DNA of 64,000 nt from Parapedobacter sp964498395. GTDB lineage: Bacteria > Bacteroidota > Bacteroidia > Sphingobacteriales > Sphingobacteriaceae. Under the pieces are notes generated by a model. The model was not told the origin of the DNA and ran no database searches. It saw only the letters and a program-made list of their open reading frames with translations. The DNA lies in the NCBI GenBank assembly GCA_964498395.1, contig CAZCHE010000006.1:186001-250000 (forward strand), given 5' to 3'. Shown here one piece after another: positions 7,537-16,253 of this stretch (positions within the stretch are counted from its first letter, which is position 1; each line of letters opens with the position of its first letter). Both the position numbers and the translations under genes were made by a program.

Positions 7537-10500
7537 CTAAAATGAAACATTTACTCCAATGGTGAACCGTTTGGATATCGGATATCCGCCATAGTCAGTC
7601 CCCGGCTGCGTATTCTCGCCCGTTCCGGAGCCGCCAGCGTTATTCGCCTCGGGATTCGACCCCGGGTAGTTGGTAAAGGTGTGGAGATTATCCACCATCA
7701 CGTAAAGACGGATAGCGCTCACGTTCCAGCGTTGCAGCAATGAACTTGCAAAGTTGTAGCCCAACGTCACATTCCGAATCCGCACAAACGTCGCATCGTA
7801 TACCCAGGTATCGTTATACACCGGATTTACACCTACCACACTTGGGGTTTTGCCGTCCCAGCTCATATCGATGCCGCTCGGGATATTTGCCGCAAACATT
7901 GCTGGTTTGTAGGCGTGCAGCCAGTCACGGTACTGGTTGGTTCCTTCGCCTAGCCCGTTGTTGAACCCCCGTCTTCCCAGGTAAAAGAGATCGCCGCCTT
8001 GTTGCCCTTGAATGTCAAAACTAAAATCGAAGCCGCTAAAGGTGAGCCTACTTGACAAACCCCACAAAAAATCAGGCTGAGCATTGCCCACGATGGTGTG
8101 GTCTAATTCATTAATCACGCCATCATTGTTCAAGTCCACGATTTTCACGTTTCCCTCCAGCTGTCCGTTAATGATCGGTACGCGTGGATTCCCCGCTTCA
8201 TCGAAATCTTCGGGTAGCAGTAGGCCATCGGTCTTGTACATGTAGAAACTGCCGACGGGGTGGCCCACAATGGTCGCATACGCATTGAAATCGTCAAGCG
8301 TACTCAGCATGATGAGCTCATCAATCCCCGGTGCCAGCGAAAGCACCCGGTTGTTGTTTTTTGAGAAATTGATTGATGTCGTCCAAGTAAACGCTTCCGT
8401 CTTGATGTTCTCCGTCGTAAGCTGTAACTCGAAGCCATTGTTGACCACTTCGCCCACGTTGTGCCTGATGCTCGAGAATCCGCTCACGCGGCTGGTGGGC
8501 ACGTTGAGCAGCAGGTTGGTTGTTTTGTTGAAATACGCATCGGCAGTAAGTTGGATACGATTATCCAGTACCCAAAAATCCAAGCCTATATCGCGTGACA
8601 GGGTGGTTTCCCAGCCCAGGTTTTGGTTGGCGATGTTACTGGGCACCAAACCGATGACCCGGTTTCCGTTTAAGTTATAGTCCTGCCTTCCCAATAGCGA
8701 GATGTGTTCGTAGTTTCCAATGCGGTCATTGCCGGCTTTGCCGATTGAACCCCTGATTTTCAACAGGGAAAGCCACGCAACGTCCCGTAGAAAAGGCTCG
8801 CCGTTTAACTTCCATCCTGCCGACACGGCCGGAAACAGCCCCCATTTGTTGTTTGCCCCAAAACGTGAAGACCCGTCATAGCGAGTGCTCACCGAAAGGA
8901 GGTACCGATCGAGCCATTGGTATTGCGCCCGTCCGAAAAAAGACGCGGTTGCACTCTCGCCGATGGTTGTGCTGGCCAATGTAGGGTTGTTCGCATTGTT
9001 AAGCGTGGGCAGCAAGTCATTGGGATAACCGTCTCCCGCCGCCGCAAGGATTTCCTGTCGGATATGCTCGTATCCCTGCCCCAGCAAGAGTTCCAATACA
9101 TGGTCTTCACCGAGATCCGGCCGATAAGTCGCCGTGTTCTGGATGCTGAATGTACCATTGTCCGTGCTGGAGGCATAGCCATTAGCTTGGGCACCCCGGT
9201 TTACGTTGGCGGGGGTAAATTCATTGTAGGCAGCATGCGAAAAGATATAACCCAACTGGGTTCGAAGGGTCAGCCCCTCCACTGGCATGTACTCGGCGAA
9301 GCTATTGATCTGCAATTCATTTGCCTTAGCGCGTGCCGTCATTTCACGGAGACGTGCCAGCGGGTTCACGTACGTCTGTGCAGGCGAGTATCCGGTGATT
9401 TCGGTGTTTTGGTCTACCCCCACCACGGGCGGCATAGCCAATGCATAGTGCGCGTTGCTTTCTTTGCCATCCGTTTCGGGGTCGTCCATCCGGTTGAATG
9501 ACGTCGCTAGGTTTGCCCCCAAACGCACCTTTTCGCCGATGTTGAAACTGGTATTGGCCCTCAGGTTATAGCGCTCAAACCCCGTATAGCGCATCACACC
9601 ATCTTGGCGCAAGTACGAGCCGGATAGCAGGAATGTTCCAGTCTCCCCACCGCCAGATACGGTGAGTGCATAATTTTGCATTGGCGCCCGATGATAGACC
9701 ACCTCTTGCCAGTTGTTATCGGGAAGGGAAGCGGGGTTTAAGTAGCTTTCCGGATATTGGTATTCCGCTGGGCGGTTGGCAACAGGGAGGGAGGGATCGC
9801 CTCCTACTTGTTGGAACCGCGAATCGCGTAGGTAACGGATGTAGGCGGTATATGCCCAAGTATCCATCATGGGCAGGTAGCGATCCACCTCCTGGAAGCC
9901 CGCATAGCTATTGAAATCGACCCTCGTTGCGCCCTGCGTACCCTCCTTCGTGGTGATGACGATGACGCCGTTGCCTCCCCGCGCCCCATATATCGCCGCT
10001 GAGGAGGCATCTTTCAGCACTTCCATGGAAGCGATGTCCCTGGGGTTTACATTGCGCATATGGTCTTGCTGGATTCCGTCGATAACATAAAGTGGATTAC
10101 TGGAAGCCGTGATGGAATTGAGTCCGCGGATTTTGATGTTTGCCGCTTTGCCTGGCCCTCCGGTTCCTTGGCTTACGCGCACGCCCGCAATTTTACCAGC
10201 AATACCGTCTTCGGCGTTTGTGATGGCATTATTTTGGAATGCATCGCCACGCAGCGAACTGACGGCCCCGGTCAGGTTCTGCCGCTGTATGGTGCCATAG
10301 CCAATGACCACCACCTCGTCCAATACCTCGGCTTCCTCGGGAATCAATATGATGGTCTGCCCATCGGCTACACTCATGGGCATTTCTAAGGGCTCAAATC
10401 CCAGCATCGAGAAGACCAGCATGGTTGCCGAATCCGTAGTCGAGCGGATTTCGAATGCACCCTCATCGTCAGATTGGGTTTGTACATCGGTACCTTTGAT

Positions 10501-10743
10501 ACCGATGGTAGCGCCAGCTAGCGGTATCTCTTTCGCATCGGTTATTCGGCCTTTTATTACCCGAACACTATCCTGTGAAGCGGTGTCTTGCTTCAAGGTC
10601 TCAAGCTGGCGTATCGTATCTTGTCTGGGTATTTGCTGGCTTAAGGATAACGAAAATGCGAGTGACGCATTAAAACTGCCACTCACTAACAGCATGAAAC
10701 AACTGATACCAACCAATGGCTGTATAAAACCACGCTTTGTCAT
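7537..10743 (-). CDS. SusC/RagA-family TonB-linked outer-membrane transporter
   Basis: The start is set at the ATG at 10743 (MTKRGFIQPLVG), which gives a signal peptide; a TTG at 10776 is also in frame. In order there is a carboxypeptidase-regulatory-like domain (VIKGRITDAKEIPLAGATIGIKG), a TonB contact/plug start (LDEVVVIGYGTIQRQNLTGAV), the plug (IRGLNSITASSNPLYVIDG, MEVLKDASSAAIYGARGGNG), and a 22-strand barrel ending in ISKRFTIGVNVSF with a terminal phenylalanine. At about 1068 residues it has normal SusC length. There is no STN domain, so sigma/anti-sigma signalling through it is unlikely. A TATTTTTG box at 10880-10873 on the minus strand could be its promoter. Confidence 0.96.
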   Translation of the reverse strand: MTKRGFIQPLVGISCFMLLVSGSFNASLAFSLSLSQQIPRQDTIRQLETLKQDTASQDSVRVIKGRITDAKEIPLAGATIGIKGTDVQTQSDDEGAFEIRSTTDSATMLVFSMLGFEPLEMPMSVADGQTIILIPEEAEVLDEVVVIGYGTIQRQNLTGAVSSLRGDAFQNNAITNAEDGIAGKIAGVRVSQGTGGPGKAANIKIRGLNSITASSNPLYVIDGIQQDHMRNVNPRDIASMEVLKDASSAAIYGARGGNGVIVITTKEGTQGATRVDFNSYAGFQEVDRYLPMMDTWAYTAYIRYLRDSRFQQVGGDPSLPVANRPAEYQYPESYLNPASLPDNNWQEVVYHRAPMQNYALTVSGGGETGTFLLSGSYLRQDGVMRYTGFERYNLRANTSFNIGEKVRLGANLATSFNRMDDPETDGKESNAHYALAMPPVVGVDQNTEITGYSPAQTYVNPLARLREMTARAKANELQINSFAEYMPVEGLTLRTQLGYIFSHAAYNEFTPANVNRGAQANGYASSTDNGTFSIQNTATYRPDLGEDHVLELLLGQGYEHIRQEILAAAGDGYPNDLLPTLNNANNPTLASTTIGESATASFFGRAQYQWLDRYLLSVSTRYDGSSRFGANNKWGLFPAVSAGWKLNGEPFLRDVAWLSLLKIRGSIGKAGNDRIGNYEHISLLGRQDYNLNGNRVIGLVPSNIANQNLGWETTLSRDIGLDFWVLDNRIQLTADAYFNKTTNLLLNVPTSRVSGFSSIRHNVGEVVNNGFELQLTTENIKTEAFTWTTSINFSKNNNRVLSLAPGIDELIMLSTLDDFNAYATIVGHPVGSFYMYKTDGLLLPEDFDEAGNPRVPIINGQLEGNVKIVDLNNDGVINELDHTIVGNAQPDFLWGLSSRLTFSGFDFSFDIQGQQGGDLFYLGRRGFNNGLGEGTNQYRDWLHAYKPAMFAANIPSGIDMSWDGKTPSVVGVNPVYNDTWVYDATFVRIRNVTLGYNFASSLLQRWNVSAIRLYVMVDNLHTFTNYPGSNPEANNAGGSGTGENTQPGTDYGGYPISKRFTIGVNVSF

Positions 10744-10871
10744 ACCTATTTTATGTATCCCAAAAGGATTAACCAATCGGTCTTTTTATGAGCGCGTTTG
10801 TTTTAATATGGTATCTGGGGTATATGAATAGACACCTCTGGGTATCGTTTTGTTTTAAAAAAGTAACAAAT

Positions 10872-11603
10872 TCAAAAATACCGCTCAAACGAAACCCCGT
10901 AACTAAACAGTAGGTTTTGGCTTTGCGTGCGGTTTACCCGATTGTAGGTAAAGGTCGCTTGGAGGCTAAGCCATTGGTTTAGCTTGAACGCAATATGGTC
11001 ATTCAGCCGGATATTATAGTCACTGCCGTCGAGGAGCGACGGCTGCCAAAAGTTCGAACCATTGATAACGACCATATCCCAGAATACAAAGCGAAACGCT
11101 AGCCGGAATGAATTTCGCAGTGTTTGGTAATCTATCCGCTCATCCTGTTGGATAATGCTACTGGCGTCATGCAGCAAACCGTTGCTGATGTTGAGATACG
11201 CCTTGTCATTATCGAAAAAATTGTAGGCTATCCCGGCACCGGCCAGCACCTGATTTCGGATTTTCAAGGAATAGCTGGTGTTGTAATTGATCAACCCCCA
11301 ATAAAAAAAGTTGGGAAATGTCTTATAAAGGTTCACATCTAACGACGACGAAAAATCATTATTGGTCAGCGTCCGATTTTGGTTGCCATAAAGCCAATTG
11401 TTATGGAAATTGAGGCTTACACTTTTCCGCTGCATCGAAAACCGCAATCCGTTGTTAAACAGGTAGGCGCTTTTACCATCGGCTCTGTTGATCGAGTTGG
11501 TCGACGTGAAGTTGATCTGGTGGTGCGTACTATCGTCAAACTGTGCGTGCCCAAGCTGCAAGGCGAAAACACCCAATAATGTCAATATCCAATGTCTAAT
11601 CAT
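10872..11603 (-). CDS. DUF481-like outer-membrane beta-barrel protein
   Basis: The ATG at 11603 gives MIRHWILTLLGVFALQLGHAQ, a clean signal peptide; a longer frame to 11642 adds a non-signal-like stretch. The mature part is made of alternating hydrophobic/polar strands (SVSLNFHNNWLYGNQNRTL, LSLQATFTYNRVNRTQSQN) and ends YGVSFERYF with a terminal aromatic residue, the usual mark of an outer-membrane barrel. It resembles DUF481 salt-induced outer-membrane proteins. Substrate or role is unknown. It lies upstream of the SusC-like gene on the same strand but is not tightly spaced to it. Confidence 0.75.
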   Translation of the reverse strand: MIRHWILTLLGVFALQLGHAQFDDSTHHQINFTSTNSINRADGKSAYLFNNGLRFSMQRKSVSLNFHNNWLYGNQNRTLTNNDFSSSLDVNLYKTFPNFFYWGLINYNTSYSLKIRNQVLAGAGIAYNFFDNDKAYLNISNGLLHDASSIIQQDERIDYQTLRNSFRLAFRFVFWDMVVINGSNFWQPSLLDGSDYNIRLNDHIAFKLNQWLSLQATFTYNRVNRTQSQNLLFSYGVSFERYF

Positions 11604-11692
11604 GAGGGCTACAAACTTAGGCAAAAGCCTTGTTTTGCACAAACCGAGGGCGGAATCTTACATCTCATCACCTACATCTCAAATCTATCTAC

Positions 11693-11700
11693 TATCTTTG
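11693..11700 (+). promoter_or_regulatory. TAnnTTTG promoter -7 box
   Basis: TATCTTTG followed by CACCCT and the ATG at 11707, so the transcript would have almost no leader. The folE gene downstream has no such box of its own. Confidence 0.6.
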
Positions 11701-11706
11701 CACCCT

Positions 11707-12117
11707 ATGATGTATATTACACGGCGCGAACGATTTAATGCCGCGCATAAGCTTTACCGAGCCGAGTGGACATTGGAGCAGAACGAAGCCGTTTTCGGGA
11801 AATGCTCCAACCCAAACTGGCATGGGCATAATTATGAGCTTTTTGTGACGGTAAAGGGAGAAGTTGACCCCAAGACGGGGTTTGTGATTGACTTGAAAGA
11901 ATTGAAAAACATCATCATGACCCACGTCATCGACAAGCTCGATCACCGGAACATCAACCTTGATGTGGACTTTATGCAGGGTAAAATGGCATCCACAGAG
12001 GTACTGGCGATGGAGATATTCAATCAATTGAAACCGCATATTGAAGCGCATCAGGTCGCCCTACATGCTGTCAAACTGGTCGAAACCGAAAACAATTCAG
12101 TGGAGTATTTCGGATAA
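11707..12117 (+). CDS. 6-pyruvoyl-tetrahydropterin synthase / 6-carboxytetrahydropterin synthase family
   Basis: A 136-residue T-fold enzyme that acts on 7,8-dihydroneopterin triphosphate. Zinc ligands are H14 (FNAAH), H39 and H41 (HGHNY). The catalytic motif is C33-SNPNW-HGH, that is CxxxxxHGH, and the flanking GKCSNPNWHGHNYELFVTVKGEVD closely resembles animal 6-pyruvoyl-tetrahydropterin synthase rather than the CxxxHGH of typical bacterial QueD. It therefore may make 6-pyruvoyl-tetrahydropterin (tetrahydrobiopterin route) rather than the queuosine precursor. folE starts 32 bases downstream in the same direction. An in-frame extension upstream to 11488 overlaps the promoter and is rejected. 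ATG 11710 is an alternative start. Confidence 0.9.
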   Translation: MMYITRRERFNAAHKLYRAEWTLEQNEAVFGKCSNPNWHGHNYELFVTVKGEVDPKTGFVIDLKELKNIIMTHVIDKLDHRNINLDVDFMQGKMASTEVLAMEIFNQLKPHIEAHQVALHAVKLVETENNSVEYFG

Positions 12118-12149
12118 CAACGGACATCGACAACTAATAGGCTATAACT

Positions 12150-12782
12150 ATGGGAAATGATTTTCCACTAAATGAAGAAGAAATCGACGGATACGTCAAA
12201 ATCGATCGCTACAATCCGGAAAAGATCAACCGGATAGCGTCGCATTATGCCGAAATTCTCGAAGCGCTGGGCGAAAATCCGGCCCGCGAGGGGTTATTGA
12301 AAACCCCTGAGCGAGTGGCTAAGGCCCTGCAATTTCTGACGCATGGTTATGATCTGGATGCCTCCGAGATTTTGCGGAGCGCCATGTTTGAGGAGGAATA
12401 CAGCCAGATGGTCGTGGTAAAAGACATCGAGGTGTATTCCATGTGTGAGCATCACATGTTGCCTTTCTTCGGCAAGGCACACGTGGCCTATATCCCCAAT
12501 GGACATATTGTAGGTTTGAGTAAAATCCCACGGGTGGTTGACATCTTTGCCCGCCGCCTACAGGTACAAGAGCGCCTCACCAATGAAATTCGCGATTGTA
12601 TTCAGGAAACATTGAACCCCACCGGTGTAGCGATCGTCATCGAGTGCAAGCACCTCTGTATGTGCATGCGGGGTGTCCAGAAACAAAATTCGGTGACCAC
12701 CACGTCTGCATTTACGGGTGAGTTCGCCCATGAGCGCACACGAAGCGAATTTTTGAGACTGATCACGGCTTCCTTGGGATAG
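12150..12782 (+). CDS. folE: GTP cyclohydrolase I
   Basis: Converts GTP to 7,8-dihydroneopterin triphosphate, the first step of folate and tetrahydrobiopterin synthesis, and the substrate of the enzyme encoded just upstream. At 210 residues it is of normal length. The zinc ligands are C99 and H102 (SMCEHHMLPF) and C170 (HLCMCMRG). The substrate-site segments VGLSKIPRVVDIFARRLQVQERLT and CMCMRGVQKQNSVTTTSAFTG are complete. It belongs to the decameric type IA family. It probably shares a transcript with the upstream gene. Confidence 0.97.
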   Translation: MGNDFPLNEEEIDGYVKIDRYNPEKINRIASHYAEILEALGENPAREGLLKTPERVAKALQFLTHGYDLDASEILRSAMFEEEYSQMVVVKDIEVYSMCEHHMLPFFGKAHVAYIPNGHIVGLSKIPRVVDIFARRLQVQERLTNEIRDCIQETLNPTGVAIVIECKHLCMCMRGVQKQNSVTTTSAFTGEFAHERTRSEFLRLITASLG

Positions 12783-12833
12783 TTCGTGTGCTGCGGAGGT
12801 GCGCTCGGTTTTTTCACTTAGATAGCACGTGTC

Positions 12834-14639
12834 ATGAAACTGCCTTCGATTACCAGCCTAGCGACCAACGCATTAGCCGTATTCAAGCGTTTTCCAACGC
12901 TTTTCATCACAACGATCTTAGCGACCATCCTATGTTGCTACTTGGTAGACCACCCCAACATCAGCCAAGCGACCGAAAACAACCTGTGGCTGTTGCTAGC
13001 TACGTTCAATCTGATGTTTGCCCTAGGCCTTTCGGCCGATCTCTTTGCGGAGTCTCGTGGATACGCTTCCTCCCATAAGTGGTTGTTAAGGCTGTTCACC
13101 ATGATCGTATGCGCACTAATTTATTGGGTGCTCGACCCCGCATACTACCAAACCGACTTCGTCCGCTTCGGGCTATTCATCTTTGCTTTCCACCAATTGG
13201 TGGCTTTCGCCCCGTTTATAAAATGGGGAAGCAGTACCGCTTTCTGGCATTTCAACAAAATTCTATTCCTCCGTTTCCTGGCGGCCGCGCTGTATTCACT
13301 GGCGTTGTACATCGGCTTGTTTTTCGCCATCTATGGTATTCAGGAATTGTTTAACGTCCAGTTTTCCTCCAATATATATCCCCAACTTTTTGCGGTGATC
13401 GGCATCGGCTTCAATACGCTGTTCTTCCTCGCTGGCATTCCGACCACGTTTGACGATACCACGTCGACCCCTTATCCCAAAGGGCTCAAAGTGTTTACCC
13501 AATACGTACTGATCCCTCTGATGACCATCTATCTGGGCATACTGCTGGTTTATGAAATCAAAATCCTGATCGATTGGGAACTTCCCAAAGGCATGGTCGC
13601 CTCCTTAATCCTTGGGTATTCCGTCTTTGGGATCCTGTCATTGCTATTGATATGGCCCATCAAATCAGCCGAAGGAAACCGTTGGGTGCAGTTGTTCTCC
13701 CGGTTTTTCTACCTCACGTTGATCCCGTTGATTATCCTGTTGGGGTTTGCCATCTATCAACGTGTTTCCAATTATGGTTTCACCGAACAACGCCACATCC
13801 TACTCGTTCTTGGCTTGTGGTTATCGGGTATCAGCCTTTACTTCCTCGTTTTCCGCAAAGACAACATCAAGATCATCCCGGCTAGTTTATTTATCCTCGC
13901 CATATTATGTACGTTTGGCCCGCAAAGCGCAAGCACTGTTTCCAGGACCTTTCAAGAAGCACGCCTGAAAAAACTATTGGGTGCGGAAGCCGAAGGGGAT
14001 GCCGCGCAACGTACCGATATCATCCGGTACCTGGTTAACACGCACGGCCTGAAATCCCTGCAAGCGTTTACCGAAACCGATATGGCTGCTCTTGACCGAT
14101 CCATACAAAACGAGCACGTCGAAATGTCTTCATATGGCATCAAAAGCCTTAAACAGGATACCGCTTTTGCCCTGCTGAACATTTCGCCCCATTCCTTTTC
14201 TACTGACAATTACCTATATGTCGTCCGTGAAAACCCCGAATTGACCCGTATCAAGGGCTATGATTACAGCTACAAGATCGAGCCTTATCAATCCCGCGAA
14301 AATGACGTATTGGTCGGCAACCACCAGCTACACATCGAGCTGAATTTTGACCTGGGTGAAGTCGAAGTACGCATGGATGGCGATAGCACAGTGGCCATCA
14401 ATATTTCTCCATTAGCTGACGCCATTTTTCAAGCCTATAAGGCCGGGAATTTAAAAAAGAATCCCGATGCAGGCCATCAGCACATTTATCCAATGGAAAA
14501 CATGCCCTTCCACGGAGAAAACAGCCATTTCACGATGACACTTATCGTCAATGAACTGAATGGTAATTTTAACCCGACCAGCGCTAAATTCCAGTATCAG
14601 TATGGTTTTGGAGGGCTATTGCTGTTCAAGGAAAAGTAA
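12834..14639 (+). CDS. DUF4153 multi-pass inner-membrane protein
   Basis: A 601-residue protein. The first about 370 residues form about eleven hydrophobic helices (for example LFITTILATILCCYLV, LAAALYSLALYIGLFFAIYGIQELFNV, GILSLLLIWPI). A soluble C-terminal part follows (residues about 380-601), beginning after FGPQSASTVSRTFQEARL. The layout matches DUF4153, a family common in Bacteroidota and of unknown function. The soluble tail probably faces the periplasm. It follows folE by 51 bases in the same direction, but that is not evidence of a shared job. Confidence 0.82.
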   Translation: MKLPSITSLATNALAVFKRFPTLFITTILATILCCYLVDHPNISQATENNLWLLLATFNLMFALGLSADLFAESRGYASSHKWLLRLFTMIVCALIYWVLDPAYYQTDFVRFGLFIFAFHQLVAFAPFIKWGSSTAFWHFNKILFLRFLAAALYSLALYIGLFFAIYGIQELFNVQFSSNIYPQLFAVIGIGFNTLFFLAGIPTTFDDTTSTPYPKGLKVFTQYVLIPLMTIYLGILLVYEIKILIDWELPKGMVASLILGYSVFGILSLLLIWPIKSAEGNRWVQLFSRFFYLTLIPLIILLGFAIYQRVSNYGFTEQRHILLVLGLWLSGISLYFLVFRKDNIKIIPASLFILAILCTFGPQSASTVSRTFQEARLKKLLGAEAEGDAAQRTDIIRYLVNTHGLKSLQAFTETDMAALDRSIQNEHVEMSSYGIKSLKQDTAFALLNISPHSFSTDNYLYVVRENPELTRIKGYDYSYKIEPYQSRENDVLVGNHQLHIELNFDLGEVEVRMDGDSTVAINISPLADAIFQAYKAGNLKKNPDAGHQHIYPMENMPFHGENSHFTMTLIVNELNGNFNPTSAKFQYQYGFGGLLLFKEK

Positions 14640-14681
14640 ACCCACGCCTGCTAGCAAACGCCCTTCTCCCTATACCTTCAA

Positions 14682-14701
14682 AATACCTGTTTTTAGGTAT
14701 T
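14682..14701 (+). terminator. small hairpin downstream of the DUF4153 gene
   Basis: AATACCT-GTTTTT-AGGTATT, a seven-pair stem located 43 bases after the stop. It lacks a strong T-run, so its role as a terminator is uncertain. Confidence 0.35.
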
Positions 14702-14732
14702 GATTTGCAAGCGATTAGCCCCGACCTTTAAT

Positions 14733-14770
14733 TTGTTTTTCGGTGATGCGGTTGGCTGGCCGAAAAACAA
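14733..14770 (+). promoter_or_regulatory. 11-bp inverted repeat in front of a small gene
   Basis: TTGTTTTTCGG (14733-14743) pairs exactly with CCGAAAAACAA (14760-14770) across a 16-base loop and ends 20 bases before the ATG at 14791. In RNA it would be a hairpin next to the ribosome binding region; in DNA it could be an operator. Confidence 0.45.
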
Positions 14771-14790
14771 GATCCTTAAACGTTTTAACC

Positions 14791-15075
14791 ATGGCTAAAT
14801 ATGGCAACATACTCATCCTGTACGGGGAAGACTGGGATGAAGACAACCTGCTCACCATACTTGAGGAGGAAGGGGCTTCTTTCCAACTGCTGGGCAATGT
14901 GTGTTTCATCGAGTCGCTTTCCAAAGTGAACACGTCTGATATCATCCGGCGGATCAGGGCGATTGCCAACGAGTTTGTCTTTTATCACAACCATATCTCC
15001 GATGGCTCATCGATACGGAGCGCCGGAGTGGATAAAGAAACCGTGGACCACATCAATTCATTGCTTTTCCGATAA
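14791..15075 (+). CDS. small conserved-looking cytosolic protein (94 aa)
   Basis: Starts at ATG 14791 (MAKYGNILILYGEDW). It is acidic and alpha/beta in character, with a strand NILILYG, an acidic loop EDWDEDNLLTILEEEG, and a basic helix SDIIRRIRAIANEF. No signal peptide, cysteine pair or known motif was seen. It is not a recognised family. The frame could extend back to 14743, but that covers the inverted repeat and begins without a good start. It sits between two envelope genes with 21 bases to the next. Confidence 0.65.
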   Translation: MAKYGNILILYGEDWDEDNLLTILEEEGASFQLLGNVCFIESLSKVNTSDIIRRIRAIANEFVFYHNHISDGSSIRSAGVDKETVDHINSLLFR

Positions 15076-15096
15076 TCACCTAAACCCCTGTCAGCG

Positions 15097-16113
15097 ATGA
15101 AATATCTGCCCTTTGTTTTTCTTTTCCTCTGGTTAGTCGACGGATACGCGCAAAAGAGTTTCAATGACTACCTGCAGATTTACCCCATCGCCGATGACCC
15201 GAATATTCGTTACATGACCAGCTACCGGAAAGACGAAACGATATTGTTTGAGGCCAATCCGGTCGTACGGTTCGGCATTTACAATAATTTCCTGAAGGGC
15301 CTGATGAATGACGCCAAGCACACGGAGGGATGGTACATCTCCTGGAAGCCACAATTGCGGATGTACTTGGAAACGTCAAAACCGGTAAAAATGCCCTCTT
15401 ATCAGGTACTGATCGGCACCCAACATCTCTTTCGGTTGCCGCAAGGCCCATTTGAAGATCGGAAGGAAAAATTCTGGGGCTTCTCCTTTGAAAGCGGCCA
15501 CTATTCAAATGGCCAAAGCGGCGGGGCTTTCTCCTACGAATTTGACGACGGAACGGCCGAAAATGACCATGTGTATACCTTAATCACCCCATCAAGCAAC
15601 CTATCTGAGATGCTCAACCGCAGGAATGGCAACTTTTCAACCAACCTGTCGGAGTTGAAATTGAATTACCGTATTTATACCCTAGATGATGACAATGCCC
15701 CTAAAAAGATGCATTCCTTTACCGCGGGCTACATCCTATACCACAATCGGCTGTGGGGGGTAGCCGATATTGGGGGCTATACCGCCAACGACATCCGCAT
15801 CTATGGGCGCCACCGGTATTTGGCGGATTACGAATACATGCGCGTACTCAATGAACAGCATAGTCGGCGGATTGCGTTTAAACAGCACGTGGAGATCATC
15901 CAAGGCGCACACCGACACGTCAATCCCGTGCGTTTGGAGTCTACCTTGACGTACTATCCCTTTCGCAGTTCCAAGGCATTGGGCCTTTTGATCAGCTATA
16001 TTTATGGACATGATAATTACAATTTTCGATTTGTCGACTCGGGCCACCAGGCCGCTATCGGGTTGACGTGGAATCAATTCCCGCCGTTTGCCATGACCAA
16101 CCGGCTGGATTAA
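15097..16113 (+). CDS. outer-membrane barrel with an OMPLA/PagL-like HxSNG motif
   Basis: A 338-residue exported protein: signal peptide MKYLPFVFLFLWLVDGYAQ, then a strand-rich body. Residues 133-141 read ESGHYSNGQ, with H135 and S137 spaced as in the active sites of outer-membrane phospholipase A (HxSNG) and PagL (HxSN). This suggests a lipid-hydrolysing outer-membrane enzyme, but the rest is not recognisably PldA and the motif alone is weak evidence. A strong terminator follows at 16153. The next gene on the same strand also has lipase-like marks. Confidence 0.65.
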   Translation: MKYLPFVFLFLWLVDGYAQKSFNDYLQIYPIADDPNIRYMTSYRKDETILFEANPVVRFGIYNNFLKGLMNDAKHTEGWYISWKPQLRMYLETSKPVKMPSYQVLIGTQHLFRLPQGPFEDRKEKFWGFSFESGHYSNGQSGGAFSYEFDDGTAENDHVYTLITPSSNLSEMLNRRNGNFSTNLSELKLNYRIYTLDDDNAPKKMHSFTAGYILYHNRLWGVADIGGYTANDIRIYGRHRYLADYEYMRVLNEQHSRRIAFKQHVEIIQGAHRHVNPVRLESTLTYYPFRSSKALGLLISYIYGHDNYNFRFVDSGHQAAIGLTWNQFPPFAMTNRLD

Positions 16114-16152
16114 CCGTTTGTGTTTGGTTTGCGTTGCCCTTCTTAGGGCGAT

Positions 16153-16183
16153 ACTGGCCGGGGTCGTGACCGGCCAGTTTTTT
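16153..16183 (+). terminator. Rho-independent terminator
   Basis: ACTGGCCGG (16153-16161) pairs with CCGGCCAGT (16170-16178) around GGTCGTGA and is followed by a T-run through 16183. It ends the transcript of the gene finishing at 16113. Confidence 0.85.
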
Positions 16184-16253
16184 GACACTTCATGAGGGCG
16201 AAGTCATCAAAAAGCCCCCGTAGATTAATCGTACACCCAAAACCTCTTGTGAC

